Source: CAZOWL01 sp964583605 (GTDB taxonomy: Bacteria; Pseudomonadota; Gammaproteobacteria; Chromatiales; Chromatiaceae). Taken from it: DNA of 28,957 nt. How positions within the stretch are numbered: the first letter of the stretch is position 1; each line of letters begins with the position of its first letter. Both the position numbers and the translations under genes were made by a program. Of this stretch, positions 21,464 through 28,957 are shown one piece after another. A model generated the notes under the pieces. It ran no database searches and was not told the origin of the DNA. It was given only the letters and a program-made list of their open reading frames with translations. Where the stretch lies: contig CAZOWL010000057.1 in assembly GCA_964583605.1 (NCBI GenBank), forward strand, positions 1 to 28,957, in the 5' to 3' direction.

Positions 21464-24298
21464 TCAGCGGAGGATGGCACGCCACCCGCCGCGATTCGGC
21501 AAGCATGGCCAGCAGAAGTAATCGTCATCGCACACGTCACCGATCCCATCGCCGTCGCTGTCGGCCTGATCGGGATTGGGCTCGCACGGACAGTTGTCGT
21601 CGCGGTCGAACAGGCCATCTTCGTCAAAATCGACATCGTCCAATCGCACGAGCGAGGCGTCGACGCCGGCGGTGGTGCTGCCGCCAACTACTATGACATC
21701 ATCGCCCTCCGAGATGCCGGAGGCGTCATCGTAGCATTCATAGCGATAGATGCCGGACCAGTCCTTGAAGCAGACGCTGTATGTCCCCGACGGCAGGCCC
21801 TCTATGGTGTACTGGTCGTAGTAAGAACTGCTGCTATAACTTGGTTGCACCCATCTCCCTTCGCCACCATCCCAGCGCCACGGTTCAACACCGGGCCAAG
21901 CGACCGGGTCGCCGGAGCAGGCTTCGGTGACGACGCCCGCGATACGACCGGCCAACGTCAGCTGGCCTGTGTGTAACGTGGTAGCGCCGGTTGTCACCAG
22001 CACGTCGTCGTAACATCTGTATAGATAATTGTTCTGAAAATGATCGTTCAAGCATACACTATAGGTGCCAGCTGGGACTTTCAAACTGTAGTGACCCGTT
22101 TCGTCCGTGATCACCGAGTCCCAGTACCAGTCGCCATACTGTCGACTGGCCTGAACGCTGATGCCACCAAGCTCATTGAAGGGCGGGGAACTGCCGGTCA
22201 CAGTTCCCTCGATGCGGCCAGCCGGTGCGAGCTGAGCATCGATGCCGCCGATACTCTCGCCGACGCCGACCCAATGCCATTGCGCGCCCCACGGCTCAGC
22301 CACATCGTCGAAACACTCGTCCAGGTAGTACTCTCCATCGAAACAAACGACGTAGTGCCCCTCTGGCAGACTGCCCAGCTGGTACTCCCCGTTAGAGCCC
22401 GTCTCGGTGGAGATGAGCCGTTGATACCCCCAATCTGTCCAAGCGTAGGCTCCCACCGTGATCTCCTGCAGCGGCTCATTCAAGGCCCCACGGACCTCGC
22501 CGCTCAGATAACCAGCCGGGGTGCTCAGCTGCGGGTCCACGACCCCGTGGCTCGGCACGCCCTCTCGGCAGACGAGCGCATAATCCGGATGGGCAAAGCG
22601 CAGCCGGACCGCCCCATCCGACAGATCGGCAAAGCTGTACCCGCCATCCCCATCCGTTACTTGCTCCTCCGCCACCGGCTCCCATGCGCCACCGAAGGAG
22701 TAAGGTCCTGCGATTGTCTCGACCCATCGCTCCACCCAGACACGCGTCCCGGGCAGCGGAGTGCCAGCCGGCCCCGTGACGGTGCCCGACAGTGGCACGA
22801 CCCCGAGTTCCGCGTCGACGTCGGTTTGAACCGCCCCCGGCGCCAGGGCCAGGTCGACTGCGGAGGAGACATAGGGGGCGTCGTCGTAGCACTCGGGCCG
22901 ATAACGGCCCGTGTTGTCGTCCTGGAAACAGACACGGTAGGTGCCGCCGGGAAGACCTGCAGCCTCATACTCGCCGGCGCTGTCCGTCCAAGTTGTACGC
23001 GCCGGCTCCCACGCGGTCGTGCCGGCGTTGTCCACCAGGACCTCGACGCGAATGCCTGAGAGAGGCGTGCCTTCGGGGGAGGTGACGCGACCTTCAATGC
23101 GAGCGTTGCCCGGGTCGAGGGGACTGAGTAGGGTCACCGCATCATCCCAAGCGCTCGTGCGGTAGACCTGATCGGTGATCGGCAGCGCCTGACCATCACC
23201 TGCCAGTCCGCCGATCCCGCCCTCGCCGTCGCGATACCCCAGAACCGGCACCAGGGCGCCGCTGACAGCATCGCGATCGAACCGGACGAGCGTATCGGTT
23301 CCGGTCGCGAAGGCCGTGAGACCATCGGCAGTGATCGCGAGTGACCGCGCCCCATCGAGTCCCTCCGCGCCCGGGTCATCGTTCGACCAGTCCTCGATAA
23401 AACTGAGCTCGCCCGTCGCTGAGTCGCGTGCCCAGACGCTGACCGAGTCCGACCACGGACTGGTGATGTAGGCATAAGCACCGTCGTCACTCAGGCTGAG
23501 CCAGTGGGGCTCTACCAGGCCTTCAGTGCCAGGCTGGCCATCTGTCAGCGCGGACGCCCACGTCAGCGCACCAGTTGTCGTATTGCGCTGGAATACCACG
23601 ACCGCATCGGACCACTCGCTGACCGCGTATAGGTGTGAGCCATCGGGAGATACGGCCAGGGCCCGGGGGCCGGCTAGGGCACTCACCCCAGCGACGCCTT
23701 GGGACTCACGCTCAAGGAAGGTCAGTGCGCCTGTCGCCGTGTCTCGGGCAAAGACCTCGACCGCATCGTCCCAGAAGACGGCCGCGTAGACCTGGGTGCC
23801 GTCCGGGCTGACCGCGATCCCGCTCACACCGTTCAACGGATGCATGTGAAGGAAAGTAAGCGACCCGGAGCTCGGGTCGCGCGCGAGCACGAGCAGGCCG
23901 CGTGCGGTGCCGGCGTAGACGCTGCTCCCATCCGGCGCCATCGTCAAACATATCCCCGAGAAGAGCCCGGAGACCCCACCGATTCCGTCTTCAAGCGCCT
24001 CCTCGACGGAGAGGAGCCCCGTAGAGGGATCACGGCGCAGATGCACGAGTGCGTCCTGCGCGATGACATACAGATCGCCCTTTTCGGGACTGGATACGAC
24101 GGCCTGAGGTGCGGATAGCGCCTCATCGGTCAGCGCGGTCAGCACGCCTAGGCCTGTGTCTGCGTTGACGGCCTGAGCGCCGAAACAAGATGCCAGCAAA
24201 AAACAGACAAGAGGCCAAGAGAAATGGGCCTCGCCTGGCCGCGCCGACGGCCGCCGCTTCAACTCCACCATGGAGCGCGATGAGACGCGGTTCCGCAT
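21464..24298 (-). CDS. Exported beta-propeller + Cna-B-like repeat protein with TSP3 repeats and GGWRAIL tail
   Basis: The 944-aa protein has a signal peptide (WPLVCFLLASCFGAQAVNA), a lactonase/YVTN-like beta-propeller (about residues 50-400, with repeats such as SPDGTQVYAAVFWDDAVEVF, SPDGSHLYAVSEWSDAVVVF and DGAYAYITSPWSDSVSVW), then carboxypeptidase-regulatory/Cna-B-like modules. Four of these share a paired cysteine signature (Y-x-V-C-F/L ... C-Y/F-D-D). It ends in thrombospondin-3 calcium repeats (DFDEDGLFDRDDNC, DSDGDGIGDVCDDD) and the tail LPNRGGWRAILR. The start at 24298 is fixed by AAGGTG six nt upstream. Probably a cell-surface or secreted binding protein; no enzyme activity is evident. 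Its tail links it to the CAP protein at 18274-20403. Confidence 0.85.
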   Translation of the reverse strand: MRNRVSSRSMVELKRRPSARPGEAHFSWPLVCFLLASCFGAQAVNADTGLGVLTALTDEALSAPQAVVSSPEKGDLYVIAQDALVHLRRDPSTGLLSVEEALEDGIGGVSGLFSGICLTMAPDGSSVYAGTARGLLVLARDPSSGSLTFLHMHPLNGVSGIAVSPDGTQVYAAVFWDDAVEVFARDTATGALTFLERESQGVAGVSALAGPRALAVSPDGSHLYAVSEWSDAVVVFQRNTTTGALTWASALTDGQPGTEGLVEPHWLSLSDDGAYAYITSPWSDSVSVWARDSATGELSFIEDWSNDDPGAEGLDGARSLAITADGLTAFATGTDTLVRFDRDAVSGALVPVLGYRDGEGGIGGLAGDGQALPITDQVYRTSAWDDAVTLLSPLDPGNARIEGRVTSPEGTPLSGIRVEVLVDNAGTTAWEPARTTWTDSAGEYEAAGLPGGTYRVCFQDDNTGRYRPECYDDAPYVSSAVDLALAPGAVQTDVDAELGVVPLSGTVTGPAGTPLPGTRVWVERWVETIAGPYSFGGAWEPVAEEQVTDGDGGYSFADLSDGAVRLRFAHPDYALVCREGVPSHGVVDPQLSTPAGYLSGEVRGALNEPLQEITVGAYAWTDWGYQRLISTETGSNGEYQLGSLPEGHYVVCFDGEYYLDECFDDVAEPWGAQWHWVGVGESIGGIDAQLAPAGRIEGTVTGSSPPFNELGGISVQASRQYGDWYWDSVITDETGHYSLKVPAGTYSVCLNDHFQNNYLYRCYDDVLVTTGATTLHTGQLTLAGRIAGVVTEACSGDPVAWPGVEPWRWDGGEGRWVQPSYSSSSYYDQYTIEGLPSGTYSVCFKDWSGIYRYECYDDASGISEGDDVIVVGGSTTAGVDASLVRLDDVDFDEDGLFDRDDNCPCEPNPDQADSDGDGIGDVCDDDYFCWPCLPNRGGWRAILR

Positions 24299-24525
24299 TG
24301 CAGTCACCTTGTTAATTCGAGCAAGCCAGGTCGACAGGTGAAAGGACGAAAACCGATCCATTATCCCTTGCTTGCGCGAAGTCGGAGCGATAGTCGGGAG
24401 AGCGCTCTAGGATTCCTTGCGAACGACGACTTGTTGCGATGGAGTCAAGTTTGTCCACGCTTCGCCGATCCGAGGCGAAGCTTTGTTAGTTGTGGATCAG
24501 TCAATGATCGCCGACGGATGAGAAC

Positions 24526-25035
24526 TCACTGCGCAATGATCTGCGCCTGAAGCTCACAAGTCTGGGTCCCAACCCCCTCGATACTGGCCTTGGCCCGAAG
24601 CATCGCTGATCCTGGCGGGAAATCACTGGAAATCTCGATGGTCCGGAGCTCAGAACGATAGCCGGGATCCAGTAGCCCCGGTTCTTCGTCGGCCTCGGGA
24701 GGCAGTAAGTCTTCGTTTGGAAAGCTCAGCCTCAGCTCATCGAGCGTGAACGGAACAGCAATCCCGCCGACACTCAGCCGACTGCTGAGCTTGATGACGA
24801 CTTCCCTATCCCCCGCCTCGCGCGGGATCTCGACTACATAGCTAACTGCCATGGTCTCGCCCGGCGCAAAAGAAGTGCGCTCGAGCATCGTAACCGGATC
24901 GAGCAGCTGGCAAGACAGAGAGAAGCCCGACGCGGGCGCCGTCACGGGTAGGATGAAGAAGACGACGAAAAACGCGAGGTGAACGAGGCCCGTTCTTGCT
25001 CTAAACACTGAAACCGTCCTCTCGATTATGACCAT
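24526..25035 (-). CDS. Small exported protein of unknown function
   Basis: This 169-aa protein has a clear signal peptide (LVHLAFFVVFFILPVTAPASG) followed by a single Ig-like beta domain: FAPGETMAVSYVVEIPREAG, VVIKLSSRLSVGGIAVPFTL, then SELRTIEISSDFPPGSAMLR. Two cysteines, one near each end of the mature chain (LSCQLL and TCELQAQ), could form a disulfide. I chose the ATG at 25035 because it gives a short, normal signal peptide; the frame is open for 38 codons upstream. It lies 227 bp upstream of the propeller gene in the same direction and may be co-expressed with it. Confidence 0.6.
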   Translation of the reverse strand: MVIIERTVSVFRARTGLVHLAFFVVFFILPVTAPASGFSLSCQLLDPVTMLERTSFAPGETMAVSYVVEIPREAGDREVVIKLSSRLSVGGIAVPFTLDELRLSFPNEDLLPPEADEEPGLLDPGYRSELRTIEISSDFPPGSAMLRAKASIEGVGTQTCELQAQIIAQ

Positions 25036-25759
25036 TCGTTGCGAGCCGGCAGAGCACGGAAACTTCACTAGCTCTGGGGCGGGCAGAGGCCCGTATACAC
25101 AATCAACTGCCGTCAGCCGATTTTCGTCGCGGCGGACGGGATACCCCAACGCCCACCGAACGTCGTGATCGCCAAATCGGGATTGTCCGAATGGTCGAAG
25201 GGTATTAAATATCCCTTATAGATCGAAGAGTAATTTGACGAGGCAATCCAAAATCCCGTGGCTTTGGCGCGCAGGGATCGCTTCGACTGGCACCTCCCTC
25301 GGATCGGCCGCGATCGCAAGCGCTGATCTCCAGCGGATTTCAGGGCACGCCGGCGCCGGCCCCGCTATGTGCCGCGGGCGCCCCAAACAGGCCCTCGAGC
25401 TTTCCCGCCACAGTTTCGACCTGGCTGTTTAGGTGCAGAATGACGCCGGCGGTGACAGCGAGCGACTGCCGCTGTTCGGCCATCGTCGGGCGGCTGATGT
25501 CGTGGCACAGCCGTTCGAGCTTGTACCAGGCATCCGCGCGCGGGAACGCCGGCACGCAGCGAGAACGCGCGACCTTGGCCGACCCCATGACGGAACGGCG
25601 CCTCACACGCCGTCAGCGCCTGGAGCGCAAAGACCATGCGGCCCCGACGTATTCCGACCGCAACGCGAGTAGGTAATCGCCGTCACCGGGAGCTTTCCGA
25701 ACGGCGCGGGCTGACCGCTTCGGGAAGGCCAAGACGGGCGCGAGCCATTTCGCTCGCGC
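25036..25759. other. Region without a confident gene
   Basis: No recognisable family is encoded here. One minus-strand frame, 25340-25588, has protein-like composition (ADAWYKLERLCHDISRP, VILHLNSQVETVAGKLEGLF) and could be a small gene or the remains of one, but I cannot name it and its ribosome site is poor. Short frames around 25113-25319 look like chance. Confidence 0.35.
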
Positions 25760-26248
25760 TCAGCCCTGGGAGGCCGACGCGCCGAGCTCCCCCGTCTGAG
25801 CAAGTCGCCACAGCTCGTCGGCGAGCTGGACCACTGCCGCCGCAACCGGCGCGGTGAGGCCCTCACCCGCGTCGAAGCAGCCGCCTTCGATGGCGTACAG
25901 CTGTAAGCTCTCGGGCAGAGTGCCGAGCGCCCTGGCCAGCTCCACGGCCTCGGCGACGCCGAATCGGTGGGTGCTGTAGTAGAGAAAATCCCTCGGAACC
26001 GGCTGAGCCCGGACATCGATGCGATGGATGGTGCCCGGTGTGGCGCCTGAGCGCGCTGCATCGACGATCAGGATGCGCCGGGGTCTGTCCCAATCCTGCA
26101 TCAGCTCCGTCCCTTCACCCCAATAATCCCGGACGGGTAGGCCGAGACCGCTGGCCCGCAAACGATCCGCGACGATGAGGGCCGCGCCGTCGTCGCGGCG
26201 CAGTCGGTTGCCGATGCATTGGATCAGCACGGCGCCGCCATCAGACAC
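25760..26248 (-). CDS. Hydrogenase maturation protease (HycI/HoxW-type)
   Basis: The 162-aa protein shows the endopeptidase motif IGNRLRRDDGAALIVADRL (nickel-contacting Asp in the DDG), the second acidic site ILIVDAARSG, and the C-terminal HRFGVAEAVELARALG with its His. These enzymes clip the C-terminal tail of the hydrogenase large subunit after nickel insertion. The start is GTG at 26248, overlapping the alpha-subunit stop by 8 bp (GTGTCTGA), so it is translationally coupled to that gene. It is the only intact gene of the cluster; with the large subunit frameshifted, its substrate is probably not made from this locus. Confidence 0.88.
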   Translation of the reverse strand: MSDGGAVLIQCIGNRLRRDDGAALIVADRLRASGLGLPVRDYWGEGTELMQDWDRPRRILIVDAARSGATPGTIHRIDVRAQPVPRDFLYYSTHRFGVAEAVELARALGTLPESLQLYAIEGGCFDAGEGLTAPVAAAVVQLADELWRLAQTGELGASASQG

Positions 26249-27436
26249 GCTCGACGGTGAGCTTGAGAAAGTGGGTCGCGCAGGAGATGCACGGGTCATA
26301 GTTGCGGATCGCCTGCTCGCAGAGCCACTGCAGCCGCTCATCCGGCAGAGACATATGCCGTTCGACGACACCCCAGAGGTCGCGCTCGATCTGGCGCTGG
26401 TTCTGCGCCGTGGGCGGGACGATGCGCGCCGTGCGGACGCGGCCGTGCTCGTCCAGATCGTAGCGGTGATAACAGATCCCGCGCGGCGCCTCGGTGCAGC
26501 CGGTCCCGCGAGCGGAGCGAGGGGCGACCATCATGGCAGGCGTCTCCGGCTCCTGGTAGCCCTGCACGAGGCGCAGGGACTCCTCGAAGGCATAGACCGT
26601 CTCGACCATCCGCACCTGGATGGACCGGAACGGGTTCGTGACGACGGGGCCCAGGCCGATCTCGGCGGCGAGGGTGCGTGCCCGGGTGCTCAGCTGGTCC
26701 TGATTATTGTTGTAGCGGGCGACCGGACCGACGAGGTACGGTCGATCCGAGCCCTTGCGCAGGCCGTGCAGCGCATTGGAGTGGGCGATGTGCTCCTCGT
26801 CGAAATGGTCTTCGAGCTCGCTGACCGGGATGTCCAGCCCGTCGCTGCTGACGATCCGGCCCTCATGGATCGCATACTCGTCCGGATGGCGGAGCGAGAC
26901 ACTGAGATAATCGTCCGCGAAATCGGGAAAGTCCAGATCACCGGTGAAGCGGGTCAGCTCGACGGCCATCTCCAGGCCCCGCTCGAGATTGGGCACGAGC
27001 GCTTCGATCGCCGCACGGCGCGGCAGACCGTAAAATCCTCCGACGCGGAAGTTGACCGGATGCACGGCCCGTCCGCCGATCACCTCCAGGATCTCGTTGC
27101 CGAGCTTCTTCAGCTCCAGCGCCTTCTTGACCACCTTTGGGTGATCCTTCGACAGCTGGATCGAGTCCTCGTAGCCGAGGAAGTCCGGCGCATGGAGCAG
27201 AAAGACGTGCAGCACATGGCTCTCGATCCACTCCCCGCAATAGGCCAAGCGGCGCAGGTCGCGCAGGGGCCCCGTGACACTCACGCCGGCGGCCTCCTCC
27301 ATCGCCTGGCAGGCGCTGAAGATATATATAGGCCATCGGGCAGATCCCGCAGATGCGCGCCGTGATATCCGGGGCATCGCTGAAGTCGCGCCCCTGCAAC
27401 AGGGCCTCGAAGAACCTCGGGGGCTCGTAGATGCGA
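26241..27436 (-). pseudogene. [NiFe] hydrogenase large (alpha) subunit, N-truncated and frameshifted
   Basis: The frame encodes LRIYEPPRFFEALLQGRDF and the nickel-binding L1 motif RICGICPMAY, then a frameshift at a TA repeat (27322-27330), then SACQAMEEAAGVSVTGPLRD through to the C-terminal nickel-binding L2 motif YDPCISCATHFLKLTVERV. Both CxxC pairs survive. About 35-45 N-terminal residues are missing: the sequence starts inside the delta-subunit frame at about 27437. The L2 context (DPCISCATHF) and the neighbours indicate a group 3b NADP-type bidirectional hydrogenase (sulfhydrogenase). Removing four bases (TATA) from the TA tract restores one continuous frame. As it stands, no functional large subunit can be made. 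Confidence 0.85.
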
Positions 27437-27922
27437 AGGCACATTGGGCCGGCGGCCGTTCAGCGTCGCATTGATCACCTCGAGCAGCTGATACTTGTTG
27501 ATCGGACAGCCGTGCAGCTCGAAATCCACCCGCACGTGGTCGAGCACCGGGATCGAGGTGGCCAAGCTCTCGATGTAATCGGGATGCGCGTAGACGGCAT
27601 GGATGAGCTCGTCGAGCGGTCGCAGGTTCTTCAGTGCCTGGATACCGCCGGTGGTCGCACAGGCGCCGATCGTGATCAGCTTGCGCGATTGCGCGCGCAC
27701 GCGGCGGATGCGCTCGGCCTCGTCGGGTGTGGTGATCGAGCCCTCGACCAATGAGATATCGTAGGGACCCGCGATCTCGGCGCGGCTGGCCTCGAGGAAA
27801 TAGGCGATCTCGACGGAGTCGGCCACCGCCAACAGCTCATCCTCGCAGCCGAGCAGGCTAAGCTGGCAGCCGTCGCACGAGGAGAACTTCCAGACCGCGA
27901 GCTTGGGTCGCGTCGTCGCCAT
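27437..27922 (-). pseudogene. [NiFe] hydrogenase small (delta) subunit, C-terminus deleted
   Basis: The frame starts at 27922 with KFSSCDGCQLSLLGCEDELL (proximal-cluster CxxC), continues through ITIGACATTGGIQALKN (third ligand) and HGCPINKYQLLEVINATLNG (fourth ligand), and reaches NVPSH. The family then continues with a Cys-rich tail (two more 4Fe-4S clusters), but here the DNA switches to alpha-subunit sequence in another frame. The proximal [4Fe-4S] ligands are present, the medial and distal ones gone, so electrons could not leave the active site. It starts 2 nt after the gamma-subunit stop. Confidence 0.85.
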
Positions 27923-27924
27923 GG

Positions 27925-28701
27925 CTAGATCTCCCGGATGTTGAAGCGCGCGGCGATGGTGTCGAAGCGGAACACCGGACCGTCCTTACAGACGAAGGAC
28001 GCGCCCATCTGGCAATGGCCGCACAGCCCCACGGCGCATTTCATGTTTCGCTCCAGCGAGACGTAGATCTGCCGCTCGCTAACGCCCTGGTCGTGCAGGG
28101 CCAGCACCGCGTAGCGCATCATGATCTCCGGCCCACACAGGCAGGCAACCGTGTCCGGCGGAGAAAAGCCTTTGGCTGACAGCAGCTTGGCGACCACCCC
28201 GACACGGCCAAGCCAGTCTGGACCGGCCCGATCCACCGTCACCTCCTCGGTCAGGTCGAAGCGGCCCCGCCACTGCTCGAGCTCATCGCGGTAGAGGATG
28301 TCATCCGGCGTGCGGGCTCCGTAGAAGATGCACACGGCACCGTAGCGGCTGCGATTGGCCAGCACCTGATAGATCAGTGGGCGCAAAGGCGCCAGCCCGA
28401 TGCCGCCGGCAAGAATCACCAAATCCGCACCTTCGGCGACGGCCGTCGGCCGTCGGCCAGCTGGTGCCGAAGGGCCCACGGATCCCAAGCATGGTGCCGA
28501 GCGACAGGCGCTGGAGGGCGTTGGTGACACTCCCGACGGCGCGGATCGTGTGCAGGAGTCGCGAGGGCCGGGCCGGATCACCGCTCATGCTGATCGGCAC
28601 CTCGCCGACGCCGAACTGATAGAGCATATTGAACTGGCCGGGGGAAAGTCGTAGCCGTTCGGCCGATCCACCGGGCTCAAGCCGAGCGTGAAGACACCGA
28701 T
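27925..28701 (-). pseudogene. Hydrogenase gamma subunit (FAD/NAD(P)-binding), N-truncated with two frameshifts
   Basis: Recognisable in three frames: GVFTLGLSPVDRPNGYDFPP, then (one base missing in a C run at about 28637) GQFNMLYQFGVGEVPISMSG, the FAD-binding part, then GPFGTSWP, then (a 7-bp tandem duplication at about 28440) AVAEGADLVILAGGIGLAPL, the NAD(P)-binding fold, and the C-terminal [2Fe-2S] cysteines ERNMKCAVGLCGHCQMG and FVCKDGPVF. This is the group 3b/dihydroorotate-dehydrogenase-electron-transfer family. The first ~20 residues are lost at a deletion joint with the upstream gene. The long ATG-less frame 28581-27925 is just the last part of this gene. Confidence 0.85.
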
Positions 28702-28917
28702 CCGATAGGGCGGCACCAGCCAGGACCAGCCAATCACATCCCCGCCACCCAGCGTCTCCAGCACGAGCGGGGCCCGGCCCGGCGCGTCCACCTCCAGGGC
28801 GACTGAGCCATGCCGCACGAGAAAGAAGACGTCGGCCGGGTCACCTTCCCGCAAGAGGTGCTCGCCATCGTGGAACACTCGATTGGCGGCGCAGCCGGCG
28901 ATCCGTGCACGGGACAT
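28702..28917 (-). pseudogene. Cyclic nucleotide-binding domain protein, truncated
   Basis: The frame carries the front half of a CRP-type cNMP-binding domain: IAGCAANRVFHDGEHLLREG, DPADVFFLVRHGSVALEV, and GGGDVIGWSWLVPPYR. It then runs straight into gamma-subunit sequence (GVFTLGLSPV) and has lost its back half. Such single-domain proteins occur at the head of group 3b hydrogenase operons in this type of bacterium. The N-terminus near 28917 is also shorter than usual, so the true start may lie outside the window or be damaged. Confidence 0.7.
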
Positions 28918-28957
28918 CCGGGGTCTCGCGCCCGCGCTTGGCCAGATCCATGATGCG

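Noticed and set aside
25113..25319. Small minus-strand frame of 68 codons
   Set aside because: It has no ribosome site and no similarity I can recognise, and lies in a gap with no other coding signal.
27281..27922. A 213-aa hydrogenase small subunit with a novel C-terminus
   Set aside because: The C-terminal part after NVPSH is alpha-subunit DNA read in the wrong frame, so it is a deletion product, not a new domain.
1..28957. CRISPR arrays, tRNA or rRNA genes
   Set aside because: I saw no regularly spaced short repeats and no conserved tRNA or rRNA segments on either strand.

Overview
The window is GC-rich, gene-dense bacterial DNA. The mix of families (TPR-CHAT protein, two-partner secretion, DUF29 and Uma2 proteins, a group 3b-like NADP-type [NiFe] hydrogenase, REP/RAYT elements) fits a gammaproteobacterium, most likely a purple sulfur bacterium of the Chromatiaceae. 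That placement is inferred from gene content; no rRNA or housekeeping marker is present, and I saw no tRNA, rRNA or CRISPR array.

Layout. (1) Positions 1-5.8 kb are accessory and partly decayed: a DUF29 gene broken by one TGA codon, a Uma2 gene, two truncated RAYT (REP-associated transposase) remnants with a REP element between them, a BrnT/BrnA toxin-antitoxin pair, an IalB-family gene coupled to a decayed copy of a CHAT gene 3' end, a third RAYT scrap, and an intact Uma2 + DUF29 pair. (2) Positions 5.8-17.8 kb, all on the minus strand, form a probable seven-gene operon, in transcription order: a protein ending in an HTH-like segment, a 184-aa unknown, a Lon-like Ser/Lys protease domain joined to a membrane helix and a DUF4384 domain, a DUF4384 lipoprotein, a TpsA exoprotein, its TpsB outer-membrane transporter, and a TPR-CHAT caspase-like protein. 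An FNR-type palindrome lies upstream. This is the best candidate for a new system: a secreted filament or adhesin, its transporter and two different protease-type domains in one transcription unit. (3) Positions 18.2-25.0 kb hold exported proteins: a CAP-domain protein and a beta-propeller/Cna-B-like protein that share thrombospondin-3 calcium repeats and an identical GGWRAIL tail, plus a small exported unknown and a third Uma2 gene. (4) Positions 25.8-29.0 kb hold a hydrogenase operon (cNMP-binding protein, gamma, delta, alpha, maturation protease). It carries five separate lesions (two deletions, a 1-nt loss, a 7-bp tandem duplication, a TA-tract expansion), while the last gene, the protease, is intact.

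A family of about 125-bp two-hairpin REP elements (five full copies, one half copy) is scattered through intergenic DNA. One copy lies in frame inside the Lon-like/DUF4384 gene.
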